A stretch of 64,000 nt of DNA from Erythrobacter sp. KY5 (GCF_003264115.1 NZ_CP021912.1:124001-188000); one strand, 5' to 3'. Counted from the first letter of the stretch, positions 8,399 through 19,285 are shown. Notes: generated from the letters alone by a model not told the origin. Program-made: numbers and translations.

Positions 8399-8797
8399 TC
8401 AGTCGATCTCGGGAGCGTCGGTGTTGTCGTTCTCGTCGCTCGACCCGTTACCGCGGGAGAGGAAGTCGATCTTATCGGCGAGGATCTCGGTGCCGTAGCG
8501 CATGACCCCGTCCTTGTCCTCCCACTGGGTGTAGTGGATGCGGCCCTGGACGCTGACCAGCTGGCCTTTGGAGCAGTATTGGCCGACGGTCTTGGCGAGG
8601 CCGTTGAAGCAGGTCACCCGGTGGAACTCGCTTTCCTTGGCGGTGTAGCCGTTCTCATCCTTGTAGGTCTTGCCGTCCTTGTCGCGTGCGGGGCGATCGG
8701 TGACGACGGTGATGCCGGTGACATTGGTGCCGCCCTTGGTCTCGCGGGTTTCGGGATCGCGGGCGATGCGGCCGTTGAGGATTGCGATATTGGTCAT
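8399..8797 (-). CDS. ssb: single-stranded DNA-binding protein (island copy)
   Basis: This 132-residue OB-fold protein begins 'MTNIAILNGRIARDPETR', the usual SSB opening, and has 'EFHRVTCFNGLAKTVGQYCSKGQLVSVQGRI', the conserved SSB core. The C-terminal tail is acidic ('DENDNTDAPEID') but lacks the final Phe of the canonical DDDIPF tip, so partner binding may differ from the housekeeping SSB. The start has GAAGGA about 10 bases upstream. Accessory ssb genes are common on integrative elements and plasmids. It reads leftward, with a hairpin terminator behind it and a small palindrome (8823-8839) before it. Confidence 0.92.
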   Translation of the reverse strand: MTNIAILNGRIARDPETRETKGGTNVTGITVVTDRPARDKDGKTYKDENGYTAKESEFHRVTCFNGLAKTVGQYCSKGQLVSVQGRIHYTQWEDKDGVMRYGTEILADKIDFLSRGNGSSDENDNTDAPEID

Positions 8798-9180
8798 GAT
8801 AGTAGTCCTTCAGTTCCTCAAACCGGAGACCATCTCCGGCTTGCGAACATCCAGAAGAAGCAGGGCATGGGAGGACTGCACCGAAGGCCTGAAGGGCCGA
8901 AGGGAAACCTGTTCATGACGGGTGGTGCGGGCAGGCAGCGCAGCTGCCAACACGGCCGGGAAGGAACGGGTTGCCGTCCTCAGCTGACCTGATTCAGGAC
9001 TGTTCGCGAAGAAAGCCGGATGGGTATCGGGTGCGGGTCTGAAGGTGCCAAGACCCAGCCACAATCAGCCTTCGTCATCGCCTTCCGAGGTTGTCAGTCC
9101 ACCAGTGAAACGCGGTGTGCTGGCTCCCTCAATTGGAACACGACACGGCGTGCAATGAAAAGTGAAGGTATGGCTTCCGT
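8798..9180. other. intergenic region between ssb and the helicase gene
   Basis: This 383-bp stretch holds no convincing gene. A palindrome with arms CCGGAGA (8823-8829) and TCTCCGG (8833-8839) lies 25 bp upstream of the ssb start and could be an operator or a short hairpin in the leader. Nothing else stands out. Confidence 0.4.
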
Positions 9181-12100
9181 TCAGAGACCTTTCACAGCGA
9201 AATAGCTCTCTCCCACACCTGAAACCGCAGCCGATGAGCGCAAAAGCTCGCTAACCTGCGCAGCGGGTGCCAAACGAAAATCATGCCGCGGCGGACTACC
9301 GGTGATGCGCCAATATCCAAAACCTTGGTCGAGCAGCACGAGAACCTTCTGACCATCGGCGTATTCAAGCTCGAGCTTGCGGCCATGGTCGGAATTTTCC
9401 GTGACCTGAAGATCGACATCGAGGCCAAACTTTTCGCCCAAAAGCTCGGCAACTTCCGCACGGTCATCTTCATATTCCCAGTCATGGAAGATCCTATGGG
9501 GTGGCCGATCCTTCTTCAGTGGCTGGACCAAGATATCGACTTCGACTGGGCTATCCGCCTTCAGCTGAGCGGACAGAGCTTCGCACGTCCGCAGAAAGAG
9601 AAGCATGGGAAGAGGCGCATTGAGATAGCGGTCGGTGTAGGTGATCCGCGCAAGACTGCCAGGTTTCCAAACACCAGCCGCTTCCATCTGCTGCTTCAGT
9701 TTGGACCCAAAGCGTGTGCCAAATTGGCCAACCGGACATTGCCCGAAACCTTGCATCAGCTCGACCTGATCACCAGCCGCAACCTGTCGCTCCAGATCAT
9801 CCGGGTTGATTGGGTTGTAGGCGGTGGGGCCGCTGAGAGTGCCGGCAACGACTGCATACGTCTCACCGAGGCCCCATCGCTCCCCCGGCTGCGCCGCGTT
9901 CGCATCGCGTGAGAAGAACCCTGTGGTACGATCAGTCGAGATCAATTCGGCAAGGCGTTTGCTCACGAAGGGTGCGTCTTCTCCTTTGCCCAGGGCCAAA
10001 GAGAATTCGAAACGCACCGAGGCATCGCGCAAAAAGCGCCGTTCGACCTCTTCGAGCTTATCAAAGGAAGTCGGATCAAGCACGAGCGTCACCGGAACGC
10101 CGCGCGCTGAGGCGGCAGAAAAAAACGTGCGTATTTTGGTCGAAGTCAGCTCTGCCAGATCGAACACGGGAGGCAACAATACGGAAATGCGGTCTCCGGT
10201 TCGCGCTCTCAAAAGAAGTGTGTTTGCCGCGTCATTGATTGCCCTGGCATCGGGGACCGCACGATCTTCCTGCGGCAGTTCAGCATTTGTCTCGAGAAAT
10301 GCCTGAACCGCGAGGAGAGCAGACCGCCGGTCGAGACGCCCCTGCTGCTTGTAGAGATCGGCAGCAAGGACGCAGGCCGAACACCCCATCTCGCACTCCT
10401 TGGGGCAATCGAGGACACGGGCCGCCCGTTCGAAGACATGATAGATGTCATCGAGAAGTCTCGGAGCGTATCCGGCACCTCCAGATGCCTCATCGAAGAT
10501 GTAGACCGACGGCACTCTACGACCGAGCTTGCCGTCTCGAGCTGCCACGGAAAGTCCAAGCTCGCGCGGCTCGATGCCAAGCCAGCGCGCAAGACTCTCG
10601 CGCACGGCTGCGCCAAGCGCCCAGGCCGCGCCGTCACTTTCCAGCCCAGGCAATTGCAGCTCCACCACGTCGGTTAGAACTTCATGGCCCAGCGCTAGAG
10701 CGCTCGTGATCGCATAACCTTCGTCATTGCCCGGGCAGCGATCTATTGCCTTTCGGTCCCTCGGCATGAGCGGCCGATGGTCTTTAAGAGCATCGGTCCC
10801 GGCATCCCCGGCCCGTCCACACTCCAGGCAAATCTCGTAGCCCTTGTCATTGGGTCCGCGAGAGTGATGGTAGATGTAACCTTCATGCGAAGCCCGGATC
10901 CGACCGGTTTCAGGCTGCAGCATAGGTTGCCACAGGGCATCACCGACACTGACCTTCGGGAACTTGGGTTCGATGTAGACAGCCTGATCGGTGTCGGCAT
11001 GCGGCTGAGCGCTCCAGTCGACCCGGAACCCAGCCGGTTCAAGAAACTGCTCAATGGTAATGCTTCGTTCGCCGCAATGGGCACAATGGTCTGGCATCTG
11101 GTGATCGCTCCCCGCCCCACCACAATGGTCGCACCACCAGGCCCAACGAAGGTTCTGCGGCTCACGTTGGCCACTGTCGATCGGGCTAAGCCAGTTGAGG
11201 GTGACCCCGGTCGATTTCCAAACCAGTCCGTCAACCACGACCTCTGCCCCCGGGGCATATTCCCGAATGGCGATATCGGCGTTGCGCGTCGGGCATTCAT
11301 AGCGCCGATCACGCGCGCCTTCCTCTTCCGAACGATTGCGCTCCTGCGCCTTCTGCGTCTCGGCACAGAGGGTATCAAACGGTACAACTGATGTCGGAAA
11401 ACCGCTTCCAGGGATAAGCGAGCGATTGGCGAGCTCCTTCAAGAGGAACTCCTTGCACAATCGCCGTGCCTGAAACTCGATCGCCTTCCTTGCCGACCCA
11501 TCGAGCGCGTCCGAGTCTTCTTTCAAGCGCTGCCATGTACGACGGAAATTCGCAGCTTCCTGCCCAAACATCTCCGCCGTATGCCCCCGGATCTCGGTGT
11601 CGTATTCGAGACCAGTTCCCCTGAGGAGCCGCAGCAGACCTTCTTCGGTTGCGGATGCCGTTGTTGGTAGATCGAGCCATTCGCAAAAGGCGTCCACGGG
11701 AGCGAGACCCTCGAAAGGACGAAGGTCAGCGCGACAGCCGAAGAAATCCCCGGTCTTGGTCCGGGCAAATTCTCCCTCAACCTCGCGAAACCATTGGGCG
11801 AGAAGATAGGCGTTCGCGTGACGTTGCGCGATCCGATCTGAATCAAGCGATACGCGCGGCGATGCGAGTTTGCGGCGCAAATAGCCCGCAGGATCGGCAA
11901 ACGTTTCAAGATCGAGAGGTGTATTGCGGGCAATTGTGAGACTTGTCGAAAAGCCCTGTCCGCGGCGCCCAGCGCGACCGGCCCGCTGATTGTAGTTGGC
12001 GATCGAGGGTGGAACGTTGGTCATCAGCACTGCTTCGATCGAACCGATGTCGACACCCATTTCCATGGTGGTCGAGCAGGCAAGTAGGTTGATATCGCCT

Positions 12101-14651
12101 TCCTTGAACTGTTCCTCGAACTCCCGGAGTCGGTGCGGGGGCTGCTGGGCACTGTGTTCCTCGGCCCGCAGATAAGGCGTGGCGAGCGCGGCCTGATCGT
12201 GTAGATCGGTCCAAAGGTGCAACTGTCGAAGGGCTTGGACTTGCTTGTCCTCAACCAGCCAACCTCTGATCTCCTTATTATCGGCTAACGAGAGTGGTCG
12301 CGTGCGTGGGACATTAGAAAACTCAACCGGCAAGACCGCTTTGCCGTCGATCTTGCTTCCAGACCCAACAAGATTGGGTGACCTGCCAAATACAAGTCGC
12401 GGTAGAACGCGACGCGTTAGGGGGCACTGCCAAGCTAGGTCGACCGCCTCGATCTCGGCCTTCTGCTCGAGCCGCAGGGTGAATGTACCGCCGACGCCAG
12501 CAAGCACGGGCGTTAGCTGTTCCCAAGCAGTTCGAAGTAGCTGATTGATCTCGTGTCTATGACGCGGCTCACCGATATCCAGCTTCAACGCTGTCGCGAG
12601 GAGCAGGACTGCTGCGGGCTGCGTGCCCTTGGTATTGACCGAAGGCCAGCTGATATCCCGCTTCGATCCAGGAGGTTGATCGGGCCCTATTACGTTGCGA
12701 GCGCGTGCCCTACCTGGCATCCAGCGGGCGTCGCCATCATCGACGTCGATTGCGAAATAGCTCCGCAGATAGTCGACCATGAAATACAGAAAATCGCGCC
12801 AATCTTCGATCAAATAGCCGTTCTGGTCGACAAGCTCGGGTAGCTTTTCCGGACCGATCCGCTCGATATCCGGGAACCGGAGCCGTGCAAGACCAAGCGT
12901 CTCCATCGCGTTGGCATTGCGCGGACGACGGGCGAGTTCGCGCAAGAGCATGAAGCGGCCCAGCGCTTCCCGGTTATCGTGAAAACGTTCGCTGCGATCG
13001 AGGTCCCAGACCTTGGCCATCATGCCAATGGCCGGCTCAGACGCGAGCGATGACACGAGGCCCTTCCAGAGTATTCCGGTTGCCGCGCCACCCGCGAGCT
13101 CCGCGTCAATCTTGGCGATATCATCCTTGAACGCAGGCATGTCTGCCACGAGGTTCGCTAGAGCAGCCTTCTTTTTGAGCAGCACTTCCCTGCGCTCATC
13201 GGTCAGGTCGCTACCCTGGGCAGCCTTCTGGACAGCATGATAGATGAAGCCGCGGACAAAGCCCCGCTCTCCGTTGGTTTCAATATTGGCGGCAAAGCGA
13301 GCTGTTCCTTGCCTGCTGTCCGAAAAGCTGATCAGCTGACGGCCATCGAACGGCAGGGCGTGCTCCGCTTGATGTGGCGACACACCCTCAAGGAGGATCG
13401 GTGCCGCATTCTGTGTGAGGAATGGTGTGCCAAAGCGAAAGGGAAAGACGACCGGTCGCCCGCGCCGCTTGTTCCCGAGACAGGCCGGGCAACGCCCCTC
13501 ATCCAGCTGGGTCAGATGAAAATGCCCCGCCTCGCCAGTAAATTCGCCGCTGGATACATCGAAAGCGGTCGCGGTCGCTTCGGATTTCGGGTTGATGGCA
13601 ATCAGCCGTGGATGGCCGATCCCCTCATGCTCATCTTCTTGATCGTCATCATCATGATCGCGATCACGATAGCTATCTTCGCGAAACTCATCTGCATCAT
13701 GATCACTTCGCCGCGGTACGATCCTGTCGCCCATGTCATCGGCCGGGAGGAAGGGCTCGCCACAATCGAGGCAGTTCTGAATTTCGAACACCATCGACTG
13801 GCAATGCGGGCATTGGTCCCGATGGTCGAAGAGCACAGCGCCAAATGGCCAATCCTTGGGCCGCATCTCACCCGGGCAATCGACATTGATGCAGGTCCAG
13901 AGCCCGGCAACTGCCCGCGTGAAGCTGTGCGCTCGCATCGGCAGGACAGGCTTCGCTTCGCTTGCATTATGGGCCGACAGATCGAGCAAAATCCTTTCGG
14001 CGTCCGGCGAGAGTGCTTTAAGCGAGGCCAGGGTCTGAGGCTCGCCTTCCAGCCTCTCGGCAACCGACGAAGCTGCCGGATCATCGGACGCTGTCAGGAC
14101 CTTCGAGAGGTCGACCGGCTGAGGCTTTCCCACAACGACATGCGCCCGCTCAAGCGGAACGCCAGCAATGTCGGCAAGGAATCTCTGAAGGTCTTCGCGG
14201 GCCTTCTCGTCGTCAGCAGAGCCGATGGTGGCCGACGTCGCAACGAACCGGACTTGATCGGGCGTCACATCGAACGCGTTCATTACCCGGCGAAGCAGGA
14301 GCGAGAGCTCCGCCGCTGCCGAACCTATGTAACTGTGCGCTTCGTCGATAACTATCCAGCGCAGCTTGCCTTTTGATGCGTCGAGGATCGGACGATCCTC
14401 GCGCCGGATCGTCATGTATTCGAGCATCGTCTGGTTGGTAACGAGGATCGGTGGTGGGTTGGCTCGGAGGGTTTCCCGGTAAAGAACCTGATGCGGTATC
14501 TCGTGCTCGGCCTTGTCGCGATTGGACTTCCGCGCCGTTCCCATCAATCCGTTGTAGAGGGCAAAGCGGACATCGCCGCGAAGCGGCTTGGTCCAGGCTG
14601 TAAGGCGCTTCTCCTGGCTCGCGATAAGAGCGTTCAGAGGGTAGAGCATTA
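9181..14651 (-). pseudogene. druE: DruE-like DUF1998 helicase, C-terminal part (cut by IS)
   Basis: Residues 164-1985 of a very large DEAD/DEAH-box helicase, separated from its N-terminus by the insertion at 14652-15498. In rebuilt numbering it has the helicase motif DEAH at 265-268, 'ATSAT' near 300-304, and 'QRAGRAGR' (motif VI) near 1049. There are several zinc-type CxxC pairs near 'CPHCQ', 'CLDCGEPF' and 'CPACLG'. A DUF1998/MZB-type cysteine cluster 'CPKECEMGCSAC' lies near 1577-1588. Without motif I the fragment cannot be an active ATPase. An internal ATG at 14649 could still give a truncated product. Size, domain order and the preceding 1103-residue partner fit DruE of Druantia type III. 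Confidence 0.8.
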
Positions 14652-14661
14652 GGGTCGGGAC

Positions 14662-15093
14662 TCAATTAGCCCACCAGATGATGGCGGCGACGATGAGTAT
14701 TGCAGAGAGGAAGATGTCTGCGCGCTTGTCGTAGCGGGTGTGGATGCGTCGGAAGTCTTTCAGGCGGCAGAAGAAGCGTTCGATCCCGTTGCGCTGCTTG
14801 TAGGCGAGAGCGTCGTATGTGTGCGGGTGTTTGCGGGTCGGGTTGGGCGGGATGACTGGTTCGCAGCCGTGCTCGGCAAGCCAGTCGCGCAGGGACCGCG
14901 CGTCATAGGCGCGATCGGCCAGCAGGCGGCGGGGCGCACCGGTGATGGCCAGCAGATCGCGCGCGCCTGTCAGATCATGCGTGTTGCCGGGGGTCAGGAC
15001 CAGAGCGAGGGGCCGTCCCCGCTCATCGGTCAGGGCGTGAACCTTGGTGGTACGACCGCCGCGCGAGCGCCCGATACAGTGATGGAAGGCCCC
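14662..15093 (-). CDS. IS transposase, second frame (catalytic part)
   Basis: The C-terminal half of the transposase, expected to be made as a -1 frameshift fusion with the upstream frame at A4G6 (15090-15099). It reads 'GRSRGGRTTKVHALTDERGRPL...LLADRAYDA...NGIERFFCRLKDFRRI': the second Asp in 'ADRAYD' and the Glu in 'NGIERFF' are the expected D and E of a DDE transposase, and 'YDKRADIF' ends the family core. The open frame runs up to 15225, but residues before the slip site are not family-like. The stop lies 5 bp inside the element's right-hand repeat. Confidence 0.85.
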   Translation of the reverse strand, partial: GAFHHCIGRSRGGRTTKVHALTDERGRPLALVLTPGNTHDLTGARDLLAITGAPRRLLADRAYDARSLRDWLAEHGCEPVIPPNPTRKHPHTYDALAYKQRNGIERFFCRLKDFRRIHTRYDKRADIFLSAILIVAAIIWWAN

Positions 15094-15428
15094 CCTTTTG
15101 CGCCCGCTGCCGAGCGATGCGCCTTGATGTGCATCGAGTCCACCGAGGCGGTGACCCCGCCGATCACCCCGCTCGATCCGGTCAGAGCATAGAAGATGTC
15201 TTGCCACACGCCCTGTCGGCTCCACCGGTTGAAGCGGTTGTAGACCGTCGTGTAGGGACCATACTCAGAAGGGCAATCGCGCCACCGGGCACCCGTCTTG
15301 AGCATGTGCATGATCCCCGAGATCACGCGCCGATCATCAACCCGCCGTGCACCGCGCCGACCACGGGGCAGCAAAGGCTCAATCGCCGCCCACGACTGAT
15401 CGTCCAACCAGTAAAGATGCTTGCTCAT
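15030..15428 (-). CDS. IS transposase, first frame
   Basis: The N-terminal half of the IS5-type transposase. It starts 'MSKHLYWLDDQSWAAIEPLLP', typical of this group, at an ATG with AAGGAG 8 bases upstream. It contains 'TGARWRDCPSEYGPYTTVYNRFNRW' and the first catalytic Asp in 'VDSMHIKAHRSAAG'. The true protein should switch to the -1 frame at AAAAGGGGGG (minus strand of 15090-15099), giving 'AKGGAFHHCIGRSRGG', which restores the family consensus. If the shift does not occur, translation ends at 15030 with a non-family tail. Confidence 0.87.
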   Translation of the reverse strand: MSKHLYWLDDQSWAAIEPLLPRGRRGARRVDDRRVISGIMHMLKTGARWRDCPSEYGPYTTVYNRFNRWSRQGVWQDIFYALTGSSGVIGGVTASVDSMHIKAHRSAAGAKGGPSITVSGARAAVVPPRFTP

Positions 15429-15465
15429 CCAAGGCTCCTTCCAACAGCCTTGAATCACCAATCAC

Positions 15466-15987
15466 TCAACAGCACCAGTCCTTATTGAGTACGGACCCTA
15501 GAGCCCGAACCCCTGTCAGAGGACCTTGCTCTTCGGACTCCCGGACCAGATCATCTAGCATCGGGACCAGGAAACATTCGGTCTTGCCCGACCCCGTGCC
15601 GCTCGAAACCAGAACCGATTGCGGCTCTTGCGTGCTGAGCAGTTCCCACGTCGCCAGCTGGTGCGCGTAGGCGGGGTAATCGAAGCGTAGATCAGTATCC
15701 GACGTTTGGGTGATCGCGTCGATTGTGCGCTGATGCAGCAGCGCTTGAAGGTGGTCGGGACTTTTCCCCGACGATACATAGCCGGGAGCAGCCTGAAAAA
15801 GCTGTTCGGAAAGGAGGCTACCGTTTGCTGGATCCGTACCGGCAAGAGTCCTCCGGAGAAAAGCATTGAGCCCTTCGTGCCGGATGCCTGCGCGCGAGAC
15901 GACCGCTTCGGCGAGGCCAGTCTTCAGCCGCTGGTGCACCTCCATCGGCGACAATCGGGATGTAGGGAGGGGTTCACTGGCGGCCAT
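15466..15987 (-). pseudogene. druE: DruE-like helicase, N-terminal part (cut by IS)
   Basis: The first 163 residues of the large helicase, then 10 residues read from the IS before a stop. It contains a Q-motif-like 'YPAYAHQ' (near 105-110) and the Walker A 'GTGSGKT' at 130-136. The ATG at 15987 overlaps the end of the upstream 1103-residue gene by 14 bp and has GGAG 8 bases before it, so the two genes are translationally coupled. Joining residue 163 (Leu) across the insertion, with one TA removed, continues 'RAL-MLYPLNALI', a standard motif Ia environment, with no other break. The product here lacks every helicase motif beyond motif I. Confidence 0.8.
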
Positions 15988-18900
15988 TCTTGAGCTCCGA
16001 AAGGGCATAGCCAAAGGCTTTGGCAAAGTAGTCGGGGTGACGTCGTTCGACGTCCTTGACGGTCAGGACTTGCTCCTTCTCGAGAGAAGCACGTCCGGTA
16101 GCGGAAAGTGCAGCGGCGAAAGGAGCATCGAAGACCCGCATCAGCGCTTCGACGAAGTTCTCTCTTGGCAGTAGCTCGCTGTAAGCAGGCCGAAAAGGGT
16201 TGAAGCCGCCGGCATCCATATTGATGCCCTCGCTTGTATGGCTCGTGAAGTGGTTGCGAAGCTCTTCCCAGCTCAACGGCGAGAAGTCCCGGCAAATGAG
16301 TGGCGCAAGCTGCGGCGCACGCGCCGCGATTTCGTTCTGACGTTCCGTGATGTTTGCCAACGCCCACTGAGGGTCATCAAGCCGGCTGACCAGATAATTG
16401 CCTTGAGCCTGAAAGGCAGCGTCCCAGGCCTTGATCGGCAGAAGAGACCAGCTTGAGCATAGGCCATCAAACAGCTCGAGGATCGTCGAGAGGTGCTGCT
16501 CCTCGCAGCGATAAAGAAGGAGCGGCGCAAGCGGACCGGCAATCTCAAACTTGCTGAAGATTTCGAAGGTCTGCGGTGGCAAGCCATTGAGCGACAGCGC
16601 CAAGTCCATGACTGCGCGAATGGTCTGGGTCGCTTCGGGAGACATGGGCTCGGCAGCGAGTTCCTCCGCCAGCCTTACGAGGTCCTCGCGCGCTTGCAAA
16701 AGAGGCTGTGCCATTGCTCGGCCGAGCCTGTGTTGCGGAACATCGTGAACCGGATCGCCGTCGATAAACTTTGGCCGCGTGAGAACGCGAGAACCTTCGC
16801 GCAGATAGACGAGCCATGGACCGCGCAATCGTGGCAGCTGAATCAATTGCCCTCCGAGGCCGCCAAGCAATCCGTCAAACGGACCGAAATCCACCTCTTT
16901 CTCGGGAGCTCCAAGAAAGCGGCCGCCAACGCGGACATCCTCGCCGACAATGGCCGTTTTCGGACGCAGCCCTCGCGAAGGTTCCCACTCAAGAGAATTG
17001 CCGAATTCCGTGACGTACCAGTTGTCATTGCTTCCGTTGTGGAAGTCTAGCCGGACCTGGGCATCGATGCCGAGCGGCCGCATCAAGGCGGCAATATCGT
17101 TCCGCAGAGCCGACAGGCCCAGTTCGACATCGACCTTCCAACTCGCCTCAAGCGACGCTCCAGCGTGATGGGCAACTTCGCCCATCAGCATCGCATGGCC
17201 TGGCGCGCGGGCAACGGTGTCACGAAGATCGGCGAGGCCTAGGACAGAATCGCGCCTGAGAAGTTCGCCATCCCAGGTGGTCAGCCATTCTTTCGATCGC
17301 AAAGGTACATTGAGGTCGAAGGTGGAGCCATGTTCGGGGGTAAGGCGCAAGCCGAGCAGCGCGCGACGGGGCGGATCGATCCGCACCCGCCAGCGATGGT
17401 CCGCAATAGGCGTTTCATCGCTGAGCACCGCTTCTCCGGTCCAACCTTCCAAATGGATTTCCGCATGAGCCGCATTGATCCGCTGGCTGAGTGCGAATTC
17501 AACCGGCAGAACCAGTGCGCTCGTCCGGTCCCGAACATGCTCGGTCGTTCCATCGAGCCAGGCGAACTCGCAGTGTCCAGGGCCCGAGTTGACAAGATCA
17601 TCGCGCCAAGCGCTCTCCCCTGCGAACCGCCAGCCGACCCGTGAAACCCCGTCTTCGACTTCTGCATGCAGCGGATGTTTGATCAACCGTTCGCCACCGG
17701 GTGCCTGCACACCGATCGCCTCTTGGGCCACTATGGTCAGGCGATCCTTACGATCTGCACTCTGCCCCGTCCGCACCAGAAATGCGTCGCCATTGGACTT
17801 CTCGGCGATGATCTGGCCAGCACAGCGGTAGAGCGAACGACCAGGTGCAAAGGCAAAGTCCTCGGCTTCGATCTCTGAATTGCCGTCCTTGCCGCGAAGC
17901 ATCCAATCCTGCGGGACATCGACAAAGACTGGTTCGGCGCGATAACCACCCGACCCCTGACCAATAAGGGAAAACGTGCCTAGCTCCGTGCCTCCGGTCC
18001 GCCGCTCGAATATCCGCAGTCCATCCCCAACCGCTTTGCCGCCCGGCAGGACAAAGCTGTGAGCGAGTCTTTCGCCGCGCGCATGGAATTCTGCGGTGAC
18101 GGAGAGGCCCAAGGGATAATCGATCGCAGCTTCGCTGCGCATAGCGCGCGCGATCCAGCAATTGCCCGATTCAGCCTCAAGGTAAGCCAGCCGACCGGAG
18201 ACACGGTCCGCCAAGGCACCCGAGGGCTGAAGAAACACCCGGACATATTCACCTGCGGACAGCACACGATCCTTGTCGTCCCAGCGACCGTCAAGATGGA
18301 AATCCAGACTTTCGCGCCATTCACCGTCCTGCGAACGCATCAATCGTCCGACCCGGATGCTCCCTGTTCCAGTAAGCTTTCTGGCTTCAAGGAGCGTATC
18401 GATGAGGCCCGCAGCAGCCCCGTCGAGCGTCATCGGCAGTTCATCGCGCCAGTCTTCGTAAGCGTGGTCCAACCGGCCCGAATAAGGGCGGCCGTCAACT
18501 GGCACTTCCTTGTCGATGAATGCACGAAGCTCGACGATCTCGAGGGCAAGTTCCCCGCAGATTGCGTGCATTTCCGGGCTGCGCCAGATTGAGGGAAGCA
18601 AATACTCGTTGCGTTCGCAGATCGAAACAGCGGTAGCGATGTCCTGAATGTCTGCCCCGAGCAGCTCACCGACTGCCCGCTCTAGGAAGCGACGCGGCCA
18701 GCTCGCACCGCCAGCGATTGCCGCTGCAGGAAAGCCCCCATGCCGCGCGAGATTGGAGAGACGCTGGTTTCCGTGCGCCGTGATAAGAGGTTCAACGCCC
18801 CAGGCATCGAAGCCGCGGTCTGCAAGTGCCCGCCATTCCGATTGTGGGAGCTGGAGCCCCAAAACCGCTTCGATATCGGCCCAGCGCTGCATGCCGCCCT

Positions 18901-19285
18901 GGTAGGACCGCCGAAACCAGTCTGCCGCCCACATGACGAAAGCTGGAGCTAGAGACTGTCGCAGCAAATCCGACGCGAGATTGGCAGAAAGCTTCGCTTC
19001 GATCCGCTGAAAAACTCCCGGTGCGAGCTTGTAGCGGTAAAGCGGGAGGCCAGTCGGGCGAGGTAAACCAAGATCCCCGCAAGTCTTACCCAAAGGATGT
19101 GGTCCGCTATCTGCTGCCCTGGCGAGCTGGATCGCTCGGATCATCAAGATACGCGAGCCGCCTCTAGCGTGAATCTCATCGGCAATCTTGCGCAGCCGAA
19201 CTGGGTCGTTTTGCGCCGCGTCGATTTCAGATTTGAAATCGCGTCCTTCCATCCCCGCACTCACCCCGGCACCTCTCGCAATCAT
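15974..19285 (-). CDS. druH: large uncharacterised partner of DUF1998 helicase; DruH-like (STY4851/ECs_5259-type)
   Basis: A 1103-residue soluble protein without signal peptide, membrane segment or catalytic motif that I can recognise. Residues 1-330 resemble the STY4851/ECs_5259 family N-terminus as I remember it ('RHGGFPAAAI...ASWPRRFLERAV'). The rest looks like beta-rich domains. The gene directly precedes and overlaps the large DUF1998 helicase. A roughly 1.1-kilo-residue protein of unknown fold followed by a roughly 2-kilo-residue DUF1998 helicase is the composition of Druantia type III (DruH-DruE). The start is uncertain: ATG 19285, or GTG 19264 with GAGAGG before it. The reading frame is intact although its partner is disrupted. 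Confidence 0.7.
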   Translation of the reverse strand: MIARGAGVSAGMEGRDFKSEIDAAQNDPVRLRKIADEIHARGGSRILMIRAIQLARAADSGPHPLGKTCGDLGLPRPTGLPLYRYKLAPGVFQRIEAKLSANLASDLLRQSLAPAFVMWAADWFRRSYQGGMQRWADIEAVLGLQLPQSEWRALADRGFDAWGVEPLITAHGNQRLSNLARHGGFPAAAIAGGASWPRRFLERAVGELLGADIQDIATAVSICERNEYLLPSIWRSPEMHAICGELALEIVELRAFIDKEVPVDGRPYSGRLDHAYEDWRDELPMTLDGAAAGLIDTLLEARKLTGTGSIRVGRLMRSQDGEWRESLDFHLDGRWDDKDRVLSAGEYVRVFLQPSGALADRVSGRLAYLEAESGNCWIARAMRSEAAIDYPLGLSVTAEFHARGERLAHSFVLPGGKAVGDGLRIFERRTGGTELGTFSLIGQGSGGYRAEPVFVDVPQDWMLRGKDGNSEIEAEDFAFAPGRSLYRCAGQIIAEKSNGDAFLVRTGQSADRKDRLTIVAQEAIGVQAPGGERLIKHPLHAEVEDGVSRVGWRFAGESAWRDDLVNSGPGHCEFAWLDGTTEHVRDRTSALVLPVEFALSQRINAAHAEIHLEGWTGEAVLSDETPIADHRWRVRIDPPRRALLGLRLTPEHGSTFDLNVPLRSKEWLTTWDGELLRRDSVLGLADLRDTVARAPGHAMLMGEVAHHAGASLEASWKVDVELGLSALRNDIAALMRPLGIDAQVRLDFHNGSNDNWYVTEFGNSLEWEPSRGLRPKTAIVGEDVRVGGRFLGAPEKEVDFGPFDGLLGGLGGQLIQLPRLRGPWLVYLREGSRVLTRPKFIDGDPVHDVPQHRLGRAMAQPLLQAREDLVRLAEELAAEPMSPEATQTIRAVMDLALSLNGLPPQTFEIFSKFEIAGPLAPLLLYRCEEQHLSTILELFDGLCSSWSLLPIKAWDAAFQAQGNYLVSRLDDPQWALANITERQNEIAARAPQLAPLICRDFSPLSWEELRNHFTSHTSEGINMDAGGFNPFRPAYSELLPRENFVEALMRVFDAPFAAALSATGRASLEKEQVLTVKDVERRHPDYFAKAFGYALSELKNGRQ

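Larger units (their letters stand above)
14652..15498 (-). mobile_element. IS5-family (IS427-group-like) insertion sequence
   Basis: This 847-bp element has 15-bp terminal inverted repeats: GGGTCGGGACTCAAT at 14652-14666, and GGGTCCGTACTCAAT read inward from 15498 (13 of 15 identical). A TA target duplication flanks it at 14650-14651 and 15499-15500. It carries two overlapping transposase frames in the leftward direction. Size, ends, TA target and frameshifted DDE transposase fit the IS427 group of the IS5 family. Both ends and the duplication are intact, so the insertion looks recent. Confidence 0.93.

Noticed and set aside
13237-14376. 379-codon rightward frame opposite the helicase gene
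   Set aside because: It mirrors the helicase frame and has no recognisable domain or ribosome binding site.
9181-19285. DISARM or Dpd system as an alternative label for the helicase module
   Set aside because: DISARM needs drmB/drmC and a methylase next to the helicase, and Dpd has many further genes. Only a two-gene pair is present, which fits Druantia III better.
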